Of a stretch of DNA of 53,181 nt, positions 40,829 through 49,147 are shown one piece after another (positions within the stretch are counted from its first letter, which is position 1; each line of letters begins with the position of its first letter). The position numbers and the translations under genes were made by a program. A model generated the notes under the pieces. It made no database searches. It was not told the origin of the DNA and was given only the letters and a program-made list of their open reading frames with translations. Source of the DNA: Phascolarctobacterium sp. (GTDB lineage Bacteria; Bacillota; Negativicutes; Acidaminococcales; Acidaminococcaceae); NCBI GenBank assembly GCA_004558595.1, contig SFCN01000004.1, forward strand, positions 1-53,181, in the 5' to 3' direction.

Positions 40829-42378
40829 TATTTATCCACCCGTTCCAAAATTGGCTTGATGCCATAAACTTCCTCGAAAAAGGCAGCCTTATCCTCAAAG
40901 GTCCACATTTCCAAAGCCAAATCAGTCTTGCTCACCGCTTGAATCTTCAGCTTATTATCCTTTAGAGTGACGCTACAGCTGCGAATCTTTTGCAAATAGC
41001 TGCGATCTAAGGCATCCGCCAAGCGCACAATAGCGGCCAGCTTAGCCACTACCGCCACCATATCCTTGGGGACCTGGGGAGCCATGGGCTTGCTTTGGTC
41101 AAAGAGCCTATTAGCGTGATAATAAGAGGCCAGGGCCACGATTTGCTTATCCCTGTCGCTAAAGCCCAGCATATCCGTGGAGCAAATCAGCTGGTAGGAA
41201 TAGAGGGAATGGCTACGCATGCAAATATATTTGCCTATATCATGGAGAATACAGGTGGCTCTGAGCAGCAAGCGCTCGTACTCGCCCATGCTGTAATACT
41301 TAGCGATGGCTTCAAAAATCGTCACAGCCAAGCGCTCCACCTGCTGTACATGATGCTTGTCATATAAATAACGCTTGCCAATGCAGTGGATCAGGCTAAT
41401 GAGCTCCTGCTCCCACTCCTTACACAGGGCGGGGCTGGTCTTGCGGCCGATATGCAAGAGCTGCATGCCATCAATAAAGCTGTCTCCGGTGATAATAATC
41501 TCTTGAGCCGGCAAAAGATGCAGCAGCTGCTCGTACAGCAACACTGTGGGCAGGGCTAATTCAGCCACATGCTCAGGAATATTATAAGCGCTAATCAGCT
41601 GTGGCAAATTCATGCGCCGCATTGTAGCGAAGAAATTATGGAAATCATCTGCCTTGATGCGATGCACCAACTGGCCCTCGTCCAAACCTAGCATACGCAG
41701 CAGCAGCTCTGTTTCCGTGCCGGACAGCACCAAATACTGCACGGTGCTTTGCTGCAGTTCCTGACGCACAGGACCGATAGTGCTGCTCAAAAACTCTGTT
41801 AGAGCCTTGTTAAAATGGATGCTCTCCCGGCGATTGCGAGCAAAGCTCTCTTTAATGCGGATGATGCCTACATGGAAGTTTTCCTGATAGCGGATTTGCT
41901 CGTCCTGGACTAAGGTCACGCCCAAGCCACCGCTGGAAATATCCATCATCAGCATGCCCTCACGCTCGCTGGAAATTTTTTCGTTTTTTAGGGTATTGCG
42001 AATAGCCACAAACTTAGTGTAGATTTCCTTGGGCATATCCACGACCTCTACCTCAAGGCCTGTCTTGCTATAAATCTGGTCCAGCAAGAAAACCTGGTTG
42101 CTGGCCTCCCGTACGGCGGTAGTGGCCTGCAGCTTATATTCCTCCACGCCATACTCGACCATGAGCCGCTTGAAGCCCTGCAATATCTCGCAGATTTCGG
42201 ATACTAGCTCAAAGGGAATGATTTTATTTTTAAAGGTTGCCTCACCTAGGCGTATTCTACGACTAACGCGTTCGATGATTTTGTATTTATCAAGATTGCG
42301 ATACTCTGTGATTTGCATACTGATCTTCTCAGAGCCCAGATGAATGGCGGCGAAGGTGGTATGTGTTTTACGTTTCAT
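40828..42378 (-). CDS. Divergent Ppx/GppA-like protein with HD domain, co-operonic with ppk
   Basis: 516 aa. The N-terminal half follows the Ppx/GppA actin-like ATPase fold, but its motifs are eroded: FAAIHLGSEKIS stands where DIGSNS is expected, and MMDISSGGLGVTLV where DLGGGST is expected. The C-terminal half is an HD-type domain (CILHDIGKYICMRSHS). Loss of the phosphate-loop residues suggests a sensor or regulator rather than an active phosphatase. ATG at 42378 follows GGAGG at 8 nt. A TATAAT box lies in its leader. Confidence 0.8.
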   Translation of the reverse strand: MKRKTHTTFAAIHLGSEKISMQITEYRNLDKYKIIERVSRRIRLGEATFKNKIIPFELVSEICEILQGFKRLMVEYGVEEYKLQATTAVREASNQVFLLDQIYSKTGLEVEVVDMPKEIYTKFVAIRNTLKNEKISSEREGMLMMDISSGGLGVTLVQDEQIRYQENFHVGIIRIKESFARNRRESIHFNKALTEFLSSTIGPVRQELQQSTVQYLVLSGTETELLLRMLGLDEGQLVHRIKADDFHNFFATMRRMNLPQLISAYNIPEHVAELALPTVLLYEQLLHLLPAQEIIITGDSFIDGMQLLHIGRKTSPALCKEWEQELISLIHCIGKRYLYDKHHVQQVERLAVTIFEAIAKYYSMGEYERLLLRATCILHDIGKYICMRSHSLYSYQLICSTDMLGFSDRDKQIVALASYYHANRLFDQSKPMAPQVPKDMVAVVAKLAAIVRLADALDRSYLQKIRSCSVTLKDNKLKIQAVSKTDLALEMWTFEDKAAFFEEVYGIKPILERVDK

Positions 42379-42426
42379 GTTCAGCGCCTCCAATCTAATT
42401 GTATATATTATATTCTGTTTTGCTCG

Positions 42427-42495
42427 AAAAAGTCCTGCGTCCTTACGTAAATTTGACAATTTTACACGGATTTTAATTTGGAACGCAGGATTTTT
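42427..42495. promoter_or_regulatory. Long inverted repeat in the divergent ppk/ppx promoter region
   Basis: AAAAAGTCCTGCGTCC (42427-42442) pairs with GGAACGCAGGATTTTT (42480-42495) at 14 of 16 positions. Inside, CGTAAATTTGACAATTTTACACG is a second imperfect palindrome. It lies between two divergent polyphosphate genes and could be a shared operator, or a hairpin insulating the two units. A TTGACA at 42494 follows on the plus strand without a well-spaced -10 box. Confidence 0.55.
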
Positions 42496-42553
42496 GACAT
42501 TTGTGGGTAATATATAAGAGAGTAATGTGGAGTTACTTGGAGGAGAGAGGAAA

Positions 42554-44173
42554 ATGCAGAGAATAGCGATTATAGATATTGGCTCTAACTCGGCCCGCCT
42601 TGTTATTAGTCATATCTACAAAAACGGGGCCTATAATATGGTCTATAACCAAAAGGAAGCGCTGCGCTTGAGCCAAAAGGTGGATGGGCAAAATCTCTTG
42701 ACGGAGGAAGCCTTCACCAGCACCATCGACACCATGCGTAGCTTTGCCCATATGTGCAAGATTTATCAGGCTGATAAAACCATCGCGGTGGCTACGGCGG
42801 CCATTCGTAATGCCTCTAACGGCGGAGAGCTTGTGGCCAAGGTGGCTGAACTGACCGGTATCCAGCTGCACATCATTTCCGGCAATACGGAGGCTTATAT
42901 CAGCTACCTAGGCGTTATCAATACCTTGGACGTGAAAAACGGTATCATTTTCGACTTGGGCGGTGGCAGCACGGAGCTCATTCTCTTCAAGAATCGTAAG
43001 ATTTTGGAGAGCGTTTCCCTGCCCTTGGGCGCAGTAAATACCACGGGTATGTTTAATATTCGCAACGAGATGCCTAGCAATGTTTATAATGATTTGAACG
43101 CTTTTATCATGAGCCGTTTAAGCCAATACCCTTGGCTTAAGCAAAATAATCTGCCCCTTATTGGTGTAGGCGGTACTGCTCGTACTGTGGCCAAGATTAT
43201 TCAGCGGGCTAAAAAATATCCTGCTACCAAAATCCATAATTATGCTTATCCTGTGCAAACCTTCCGCAGCTTTTTCAATAAATTACGTCTCACTAATTTG
43301 GAGCAGCGCAAGAAAATCTCCGGCCTTAGCGCCGAGCGTAGCGATATAATTTTGGCCGGCAGCAGCATTATAAGCTGCTTGCTTGAAGCCACCGGCGCTA
43401 AAAAGCTTATTACCAGTGGTTGCGGTTTACGCGAGGGCCTCTTCTATGATTATTATTCCAAATCTAATAATGTGCCCTTGATCGCCAAGAATATTTTGGA
43501 GCGCAGTAGGGAAAATACTCTGCGCCTCTTTGAATCAGATACAGGCCATGCTCACCACATTACGAAGCTGGCTTTGGCTATGTTCGACGGCTGGATGGAG
43601 CTGCACAAGGTGCGCAAAAGCTACCGTCGCCTTCTAGAAACAGCTGCTCTACTTCATGATATAGGCATTACCATTAACTTTTACAGTCATGCACGCCACA
43701 GCGCGTACATGATTCAAAACGCCAAGCTTTTTGGTTTAACTCATAAGGAGCAAATTATTACTAGCGCTATCGCCGGTTGGCATAATGGGGTATCTAAGAA
43801 CTATTTTAAGTCTCGCTTTTACAAGGAAATGCTCACCGAAAGCAATTGGAAGCTTATTAATAAGCTAGCCTTGCTTCTGGCGTTGGCCGAGAGCTTGGAT
43901 TATTCCGAAATGCGGATGGTGCACACCTTGACTCCCAGCTTTAATAAAAAGAATGCTGTGCTCACTGTTCATGCGGAGCATATGCCCACTATTGAAATGC
44001 ATCAGCTGCAGGATCATCTTTCTTGGTTCAAGAAAACCATGGGCGTGGAGCTCAAGGTGGAGGTTATTCAGGACCCGGAGGATATGCTTGTGGACGATGA
44101 GGGTGAGTCTGACAGCGCTTTGGATAGACTGCTGCAGGAGTTGGATGCGGATAAGCCGCAGAAGCAGGCGTAA
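42554..44173 (+). CDS. ppx: Exopolyphosphatase / pppGpp phosphohydrolase, Ppx/GppA family, with HD domain
   Basis: 539 aa. The actin-like ATPase motifs are intact: IIDIGSNSARLVI and IIFDLGGGSTELILF, with the catalytic Glu region VATAAIRNASNGGEL between. The C-terminal half has an HD domain (ETAALLHDIGITINFYSHARHS) as in clostridial Ppx. It degrades polyphosphate or pppGpp. ATG at 42554 follows GGAGAG at 7 nt. It is transcribed away from the ppk unit, so synthesis and breakdown share a control region. Confidence 0.87.
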   Translation: MQRIAIIDIGSNSARLVISHIYKNGAYNMVYNQKEALRLSQKVDGQNLLTEEAFTSTIDTMRSFAHMCKIYQADKTIAVATAAIRNASNGGELVAKVAELTGIQLHIISGNTEAYISYLGVINTLDVKNGIIFDLGGGSTELILFKNRKILESVSLPLGAVNTTGMFNIRNEMPSNVYNDLNAFIMSRLSQYPWLKQNNLPLIGVGGTARTVAKIIQRAKKYPATKIHNYAYPVQTFRSFFNKLRLTNLEQRKKISGLSAERSDIILAGSSIISCLLEATGAKKLITSGCGLREGLFYDYYSKSNNVPLIAKNILERSRENTLRLFESDTGHAHHITKLALAMFDGWMELHKVRKSYRRLLETAALLHDIGITINFYSHARHSAYMIQNAKLFGLTHKEQIITSAIAGWHNGVSKNYFKSRFYKEMLTESNWKLINKLALLLALAESLDYSEMRMVHTLTPSFNKKNAVLTVHAEHMPTIEMHQLQDHLSWFKKTMGVELKVEVIQDPEDMLVDDEGESDSALDRLLQELDADKPQKQA

Positions 44174-44196
44174 AAGACAATGTTTATATAGCAAAA

Positions 44197-44230
44197 AAGC
44201 CCAGTCCCTTAATCAGAGACTGGGCTTAAT
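44197..44230. terminator. Terminator between ppx and tRNA-Arg
   Basis: AAGCCCAGTC (44197-44206) pairs with GACTGGGCTT (44218-44227), with A and T tracts on either side; it can act in both directions. Confidence 0.82.
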
Positions 44231-44236
44231 TTCATC

Positions 44237-44313
44237 TGGTGACCCCGGGCGGATTCGAACCGTCGATCTTCGCTTTAGGAGAGCGCTGCATTATCCTGCT
44301 ATGCTACGGAGCC
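44237..44313 (-). tRNA. tRNA-Arg (anticodon CCT)
   Basis: A 77-nt cloverleaf with encoded CCA: acceptor GGCTCCG/CGGGGTC, D-arm GCAT/ATGC, anticodon loop CTCCTAA, T-loop TTCGAAT. It reads AGG. Some pairs are imperfect: 27-43 is G-A, 50-64 is A-C, and 2-71 is G-U. These could be tolerated, but they are more mismatches than in the tRNA-Thr. Confidence 0.9.
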
Positions 44314-44400
44314 ATGAGCTACAACAACACATTATATACTAAAACAGCAGCTTTGACAATACCTAAGCAATACATCACAGCTTGCTCTCTAGCCACTTTA

Positions 44401-44706
44401 TCACAGGCGTTCCGCCAATCCCGGTGGCATGCTCCATTCCACGCGTACACCAGTCTGTCCCCAAAGGCGTGTAAGACAAACCTTAAAGCTTTCCAAGCTA
44501 GATAAGGGCTCCAAGGTTGTGGTCACAAAATCACGAATGGTTTCTCCCTGAGGCACATCCAAGGTCAAGGGCTTGGACAAAAACTCCTCTACAGCAGCCT
44601 TAGCTTCCTTAACAGGAAGGATTACGGTTGCGGCTTTAGTGCCCTCATTGTATTCTACATATCCATAATTGCAATTATAATTCAAGGTTACAGCAAACGT
44701 ACTCAT
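44401..44706 (-). CDS. Conserved-looking hypothetical protein, 101 aa
   Basis: A soluble, mixed alpha/beta protein of 101 aa without signal or membrane segment. It starts MSTFAVTLNYNCNYGYVEYN and ends in a basic, Trp-containing tail. ATG is preceded by GAGGGGG at 9 nt, the strongest sign that it is real. I do not recognise a family. It lies between tRNA-Arg and the hydrogenase on the same strand, separated from the hydrogenase by a terminator. Confidence 0.65.
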   Translation of the reverse strand: MSTFAVTLNYNCNYGYVEYNEGTKAATVILPVKEAKAAVEEFLSKPLTLDVPQGETIRDFVTTTLEPLSSLESFKVCLTRLWGQTGVRVEWSMPPGLAERL

Positions 44707-44786
44707 GCTTCTATTCCCCCTCTACATTCTATTATTATAACAATTTCTGTCGATAATGGCAATACACGGCTTTAATCAAGCAGTTA

Positions 44787-44821
44787 AAAAAGAGTGGCCT
44801 TTAATGGTAGACCACTCTTTT
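44787..44821 (-). terminator. Terminator of the hydrogenase gene
   Basis: On the minus strand, AAAAGAGTGG and CCACTCTTTT (arms 44812-44821 and 44787-44797) form a stem followed by T residues, downstream of the hydrogenase stop at 44873. Confidence 0.85.
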
Positions 44822-44872
44822 ATTAAATTTTATTAAAATATATCTTGGGGAAGAGGAACGCTCTCTTGAACA

Positions 44873-46327
44873 CTATTTAGTATGCTTCTTGTCCAGAGCC
44901 TCCTGGTTGGGAGCGGCGTTAGCATACTTAGTCAAGGCTACCTTGGTAATATGGAAATCGCCCACAGCTCCGGGGCCGTCAATACAGCCATTGGGGCAGG
45001 CCATGCCTTCAATATAGCTGCAGTCGATACGACCATCCTTGGCTTGCTTCACAGTCTTGAAGCAGTTATCCAAGCCGCTGGCGTACACAGCCTGCCGCAC
45101 TTCACCGCCTAAGGCGGCCACAGTTTCCTTCACGGCGGTGGTAACACCGGCTGTGAGAGGATAGCCCAGACCCAGCTTGGAGGCTTCACGTTCAAATTCA
45201 TAGGGATCCATATCGGCGAATTTAATATCCTTGCCCTCCAGCATGCACTGGAGCTCCTCAAAGGTCATGGCGAAATCGATAAAGTCACTGTGCTCACGTA
45301 CCTCATTCTTCTTAGCGATGCAGGGGCCTACGAAAACCAGCACCGCGTCGGGGAATAGGTTACGCACATAGCGTACAGTGGACATCATGGGGGAGTCGGT
45401 TTCACTTACATGGCGAGCCGCCTCCGGCACATGGGTTTTGACTAGCTTTACAAAGGCAGGACAGCAGGAGCTGGTCATAAAGCTCAGCTCACGGGGCACC
45501 TTTTCAATGTACTCCCTGGCTTCCTTGACGCTGGTGATATCAGCGCCCATGCCGACCTCGATAATCTCGTCGAAGCCAGCCTTTTTCATAGCGGCATAGA
45601 CTTGACCCATGGTGATCTTCAGACCATATTGGCCTACGATGGAGGGAGCGACTAGGCCCACAACCTGCTTGCCGCTCTTGATGGACTTAATGACACGCAC
45701 GATATTGCTGCGCTCGTCAATAGCTCCGAAGGGGCAGGCATTGCGGCAAGCCCCACAGGTAACGCATTTGTTGTAGTCGATTTTGGCCTTGCGGTCATCG
45801 CCGATGCTGATAGCGCCCACGCCGCAGGCGCGGACACAGGGACGGTGAATCTCTATAATAGCGCCATAGGGGCAAACCTGCTTACAGCGACCGCATTCTA
45901 TACATTTGTCGCGGTCGATGAAGGCACGGTTTTGCACTAGGCTGATAGCCTTTTTGGGGCAGTTATTCATACATTTGTGAGCGATGCAGTGGCGACAGAC
46001 ATCGGTAACATAATAAGCATCTATAGGGCATTGGTCACAGGCCGCGGGCAGCACATCGATAATGGGCAAATCCTTACGCTCGGGCTCGAATAAGGTCTTT
46101 TTAGAGGCCTCGATAATATTCTCCTTACAGTCTTGGCCCAGAGCCATATCAATGCGATTCTTTAAAACGGCCCGCTCCTTGTAAACACAGCAGCGATAAC
46201 GAGGCGTGTCCTCGCGGACCTCCTGCAAAATATCATAAACATGGTCTATGAGCACATCGTTCCATGTATAACGGGACAAATGCTCTAAAACCATACGTCT
46301 CAATTGGGCAACAGCGGTTACTTCCAT
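44873..46327 (-). CDS. Monomeric [FeFe] hydrogenase (group B-like) with ferredoxin domains
   Basis: 484 aa. An N-terminal helical segment is followed by cysteine clusters for several [4Fe-4S] centres (CDQCPIDAYYVTDVCRHC, CIECGRCKQVCPYGA, CVTCGACRNACPFGA) and the H-cluster domain. The three H-cluster motifs are SSCCPAFVKLV, FVGPCIAKKNEV and EGMACPNGCIDGPG, which fit group B enzymes rather than the TSCCPGW-type group A. It probably exchanges electrons with ferredoxin and makes or senses H2. ATG at 46327 follows GAGGAGG at 10 nt. Maturases HydEFG are not in the window. Confidence 0.88.
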   Translation of the reverse strand: MEVTAVAQLRRMVLEHLSRYTWNDVLIDHVYDILQEVREDTPRYRCCVYKERAVLKNRIDMALGQDCKENIIEASKKTLFEPERKDLPIIDVLPAACDQCPIDAYYVTDVCRHCIAHKCMNNCPKKAISLVQNRAFIDRDKCIECGRCKQVCPYGAIIEIHRPCVRACGVGAISIGDDRKAKIDYNKCVTCGACRNACPFGAIDERSNIVRVIKSIKSGKQVVGLVAPSIVGQYGLKITMGQVYAAMKKAGFDEIIEVGMGADITSVKEAREYIEKVPRELSFMTSSCCPAFVKLVKTHVPEAARHVSETDSPMMSTVRYVRNLFPDAVLVFVGPCIAKKNEVREHSDFIDFAMTFEELQCMLEGKDIKFADMDPYEFEREASKLGLGYPLTAGVTTAVKETVAALGGEVRQAVYASGLDNCFKTVKQAKDGRIDCSYIEGMACPNGCIDGPGAVGDFHITKVALTKYANAAPNQEALDKKHTK

Positions 46328-46421
46328 GCTTGGACCCCTCCTCATAGCTAAGGTATTGGTAAAAAACAAAAAAACCGTAACAACAATCATACTTTTGTAA
46401 AGTTCTGCATCGGTAGCCAAA

Positions 46422-46434
46422 ATCCTGCCAGGAT
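46422..46434. promoter_or_regulatory. Short palindrome between hydrogenase and glnN
   Basis: ATCCTG-C-CAGGAT (46422-46434) is a perfect 6-bp inverted repeat in the 465-nt divergent gap. The A/T-rich palindrome at 46445-46464 lies beside it. Either could be an operator; no regulator can be named. Confidence 0.3.
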
Positions 46435-46474
46435 GTCCCTCCGAAAAAAATTTAAATTTTTTTGCTTACCCCTC

Positions 46475-46503
46475 TTTACAAATCGCTCGGGACGATTTAT
46501 AAT
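46475..46503 (+). promoter_or_regulatory. glnN promoter with operator-like repeat in the spacer
   Basis: TTTACA (46475-46480) and TATAAT (46498-46503) are separated by 17 nt. The spacer is exactly an inverted repeat, AATCG-N7-CGATT (46481-46497). A regulator bound there would block polymerase. Transcription would start near 46510, leaving a leader of about 280 nt. Confidence 0.68.
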
Positions 46504-46509
46504 AAGCCC

Positions 46510-46792
46510 ATAAAGCAACGATGTTGTTGTTGAACTTGTAAAGAGTTCAAGCCGCATCGTTGCTTTTGCTTTATATTCGTCTTGTAGAGGAAAACCTTAA
46601 TCGGCTTTGCTTTTTGGATAAGGACGAAAGTGCAACGAAGCACCGGGTTGTGTGTAACACAGCTTGCGGTGCTTTCTTTATTTTACAGAGCTAGAGAGAA
46701 GAAAATCTGTAAAAGCACATAATTTGTATTAAAATGAGGGGCTTACGTTTGTAGGCCGCAAATCTCACAAGAGAGCTTAGGGAGGTAAAATC
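46510..46792 (+). ncRNA. Long structured 5' leader of glnN, candidate attenuator
   Basis: Several nested hairpins are visible. The first has ATAAAGCAACGATG paired with CATCGTTGC...TTTAT and an inner TTGAACT/AGTTCAA stem (46511-46575). A second is closed by TTCGTC/GACGAA (46577-46629). Next, GTGC-AACGAA-GCAC overlaps the 5' arm of a terminator-like hairpin (GCACCGGGTTGTGTG with CACAGCTTGCGGTGC, then TTTCTTTATTTT). The two last stems are mutually exclusive. No known riboswitch consensus fits by eye. Confidence 0.5.
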
Positions 46793-48880
46793 ATGAATGA
46801 TGTTCAGAAATTATTTGGCAGCTTAGTATTTAACGAAACTGTTATGAAGGACCGTCTGCCGACTGTAACCTACAAGGCTTACAAGCAAGCAATCATCGAG
46901 GGCAAGCCCTTGAATTTGGAAATTGCTAATATTATCGCTAACGCTATGAAGGATTGGGCTTTGGAGCATGGCTGCACCCATTTCACTCACTGGTTCCAAC
47001 CCATGACCGGTATCACTGCTGAAAAGCATGAAAGCTTTATTTCTCCTACCGCTGAAGGTCGTGTAATCATGGACTTCTCCGGCAAGGAATTGATTCAGGG
47101 CGAGCCTGACGCCTCCAGCTTCCCCTCCGGCGGCCTGCGCGCTACCTTCGAAGCTCGTGGCTACACCGCCTGGGATCCCACCAGCTACGCTTTTATTAAA
47201 GATAACTGCCTGTGCATCCCCACCGCCTTCTGTTCTTACACTGGCGAAGTTTTGGATAAAAAGACTCCTCTGCTGCGCTCCATGAACGCAGTTAGCAAGG
47301 CAGCCTGCAACATTTTGAAGATTTTCGGTGTCAACACCGTGCGCGTCAACAGCACCGTCGGCCCCGAACAAGAATATTTCCTGGTTGACAAAAAAATGTG
47401 GGAAAAACGTAAAGACCTGGTATACTGCGGACGTACTCTGTTCGGCGCTAAATCTCCTCGTGGCCAAGAGCTGGAAGACCATTATTTTGGTATCATTAAG
47501 CAAAGAGTTTTGGCCTTCATGAAGGACTTGGACGAAGAGCTGTGGAAGCTGGGCGTGCTCGCTAAAACCGAGCATAACGAAGTAGCTCCTGCTCAACACG
47601 AGCTGGCTCCTATTTTCTCCTCCACTAACGTCGCTTCCGACCATAACCAACTGATGATGGAATTCATGAAACGCGTCGCTCTGCGTCATGGTCTGGTTTG
47701 CCTGCTCCACGAAAAACCCTTTGATGGCGTTAACGGCAGCGGCAAGCATAATAACTGGTCCCTGGCTACTGAAGAGGGCAAGAACCTACTGGATCCCGGC
47801 AAGGAGCCCTATAAGAACCTGCGCTTCCTGACCTTCTTGGCAGCGATTTTGAAGGCTGTCGATGAATACCAGGACTTGCTGCGTGTATCCGTAGCTAGCG
47901 CCGGTAATGACCATCGTCTGGGCGCTAACGAAGCTCCTCCGGCTATCGTTTCTGTATTCCTGGGCACTGAGCTGACCGCAGTTTTGGAAGCAATCGCTGC
48001 TGATAAGGTTTACACCGGCAACCCGGCTGAGTTCATGAAAATTAGCGACGACACCATTCCTGCTCTGGTTAAGGATAACACCGATAGAAACAGAACCTCT
48101 CCCTTCGCCTTCACCGGCAACAAGTTCGAGTTCCGTATGCTGGGTTCCATGTTCTCCATCTCCGGCCCCAACATCGTGCTGAACACCATCGTCGCTGAAG
48201 AGCTGGATGAGTTCGCTGAGAGACTGGCCGATGCTTCTGATCTGGAGGCTGCTGTATATGATCTGGTTAAAGAAACCTACTTGGCTCATAAACGCATCGT
48301 CTTCAATGGCAATGGTTATACCGATGAATGGGTTGAAGAAGCAGAAAAACGTGGCCTGCTGAACCTGAAATCCACTCCGGAGGCTATTCCTTATCTGGGA
48401 GCTGCGAAGAACATAGCTTTGTTTGAAAAACATCATATCTTCACCGAAACTGAAGTTAAATCCCGTGTGGAAATTCTGCTGGAAAACTACAGCACCACCA
48501 TTTCCATCGAAGCTGCTACCGCACTGGATATGTTCCACAAGGATATTCTCCCTGCAGTTGCTGCCTACACCGAGGATCTGACCAAGGCAGTGCTGGATAA
48601 AAAGGCTGCTGGCATCAGCGCAGGCTTCGAAGCCGAGCTGGCTGAGAAGCTGAGCAAGCTGAGCACAGAAATGTACGCAGCTAGCCTGAAGCTGGATGCA
48701 GATCTGAAGGCCGCCGCTGAAATCGAATGCAGCAAGAAGCAAGCAACCTTCTACCATGACGCTGTTTTAGCTGATATGGAAGCTCTGCGTGCAGCAGTTG
48801 ACGCAGCTGAAGCTCTGACCGGTGGCAAATATCTGCCGTACCCGACCTATGGAGAGCTGCTTTTCGGTGTAAACGAGTAA
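46793..48880 (+). CDS. glnN: Type III glutamine synthetase
   Basis: 695 aa, the usual length of GlnN, which is far longer than GlnA. It makes glutamine from glutamate, ammonium and ATP. Landmarks are FTHWFQPMTG, FPSGGLRATFEARGYTAWDP, the type III signature KTEHNEVAPAQHELAPIF, NGSGKHNNWS and FTGNKFEFRMLGS. GGGAGG lies 8 nt before ATG. An ammonium channel fused to PII follows, so the two form a nitrogen-assimilation block, though each has its own transcription signals. Confidence 0.94.
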   Translation: MNDVQKLFGSLVFNETVMKDRLPTVTYKAYKQAIIEGKPLNLEIANIIANAMKDWALEHGCTHFTHWFQPMTGITAEKHESFISPTAEGRVIMDFSGKELIQGEPDASSFPSGGLRATFEARGYTAWDPTSYAFIKDNCLCIPTAFCSYTGEVLDKKTPLLRSMNAVSKAACNILKIFGVNTVRVNSTVGPEQEYFLVDKKMWEKRKDLVYCGRTLFGAKSPRGQELEDHYFGIIKQRVLAFMKDLDEELWKLGVLAKTEHNEVAPAQHELAPIFSSTNVASDHNQLMMEFMKRVALRHGLVCLLHEKPFDGVNGSGKHNNWSLATEEGKNLLDPGKEPYKNLRFLTFLAAILKAVDEYQDLLRVSVASAGNDHRLGANEAPPAIVSVFLGTELTAVLEAIAADKVYTGNPAEFMKISDDTIPALVKDNTDRNRTSPFAFTGNKFEFRMLGSMFSISGPNIVLNTIVAEELDEFAERLADASDLEAAVYDLVKETYLAHKRIVFNGNGYTDEWVEEAEKRGLLNLKSTPEAIPYLGAAKNIALFEKHHIFTETEVKSRVEILLENYSTTISIEAATALDMFHKDILPAVAAYTEDLTKAVLDKKAAGISAGFEAELAEKLSKLSTEMYAASLKLDADLKAAAEIECSKKQATFYHDAVLADMEALRAAVDAAEALTGGKYLPYPTYGELLFGVNE

Positions 48881-48883
48881 AAG

Positions 48884-48986
48884 AAAATCGTGTATAAGGT
48901 CGCATCTGCTTCGTTGTGACTCCTAGACGTACCTCTAGTACGCCGTCGTCGTCACGCCTCGCATCTACAACCTTCTCCACGATTTT
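48884..48986 (+). repeat. Dispersed hairpin element, copy 3
   Basis: 103 bp starting 3 nt after the glnN stop. Terminal arms AAAATCGTGTATAAGG and CCTTCTCCACGATTTT pair at 14 of 16 positions. The core matches copies 1 and 2 (ATCTGCTTCGTTG, GTACGCCGTCGTCGTC, ACGCCTCGCATCT), while the outer arm sequence is different from theirs. It would fold into a stable hairpin at the 3' end of the mRNA. Confidence 0.8.
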
Positions 48987-49003
48987 GATAAACTGAAGGT
49001 GTG

Positions 49004-49025
49004 CATAAGGCACCATCCACTTCGT
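49004..49025 (+). repeat. Fragment of the dispersed hairpin element
   Basis: 22 nt (CATAAGGCACCATCCACTTCG...) match the left end of copy 1 at about 19 of 22 positions, 17 nt after copy 3. The remainder of the element is absent, so this looks like a truncated extra copy. Confidence 0.5.
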
Positions 49026-49065
49026 CAAATATATAAAAATATCATATAAAATCTCTGTACACAAC

Positions 49066-49110
49066 GAGGTGTATTCTGCAAATAACGTAGAATACACCTC
49101 ACTTCTTTTT
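49066..49110 (+). terminator. Terminator of glnN
   Basis: A perfect 12-bp stem, GAGGTGTATTCT (49066-49077) with AGAATACACCTC (49089-49100), is followed by ACTTCTTTTT. Confidence 0.88.
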
Positions 49111-49147
49111 CAAGGCTAGTAGATATAGATAAATGGCCGAAAAACAA

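Noticed and set aside
46510..46792. Glutamine riboswitch (glnA or Downstream-peptide type) before glnN
   Set aside because: The conserved core segments of these motifs are not seen; only generic hairpins are, so the leader is described without a class.
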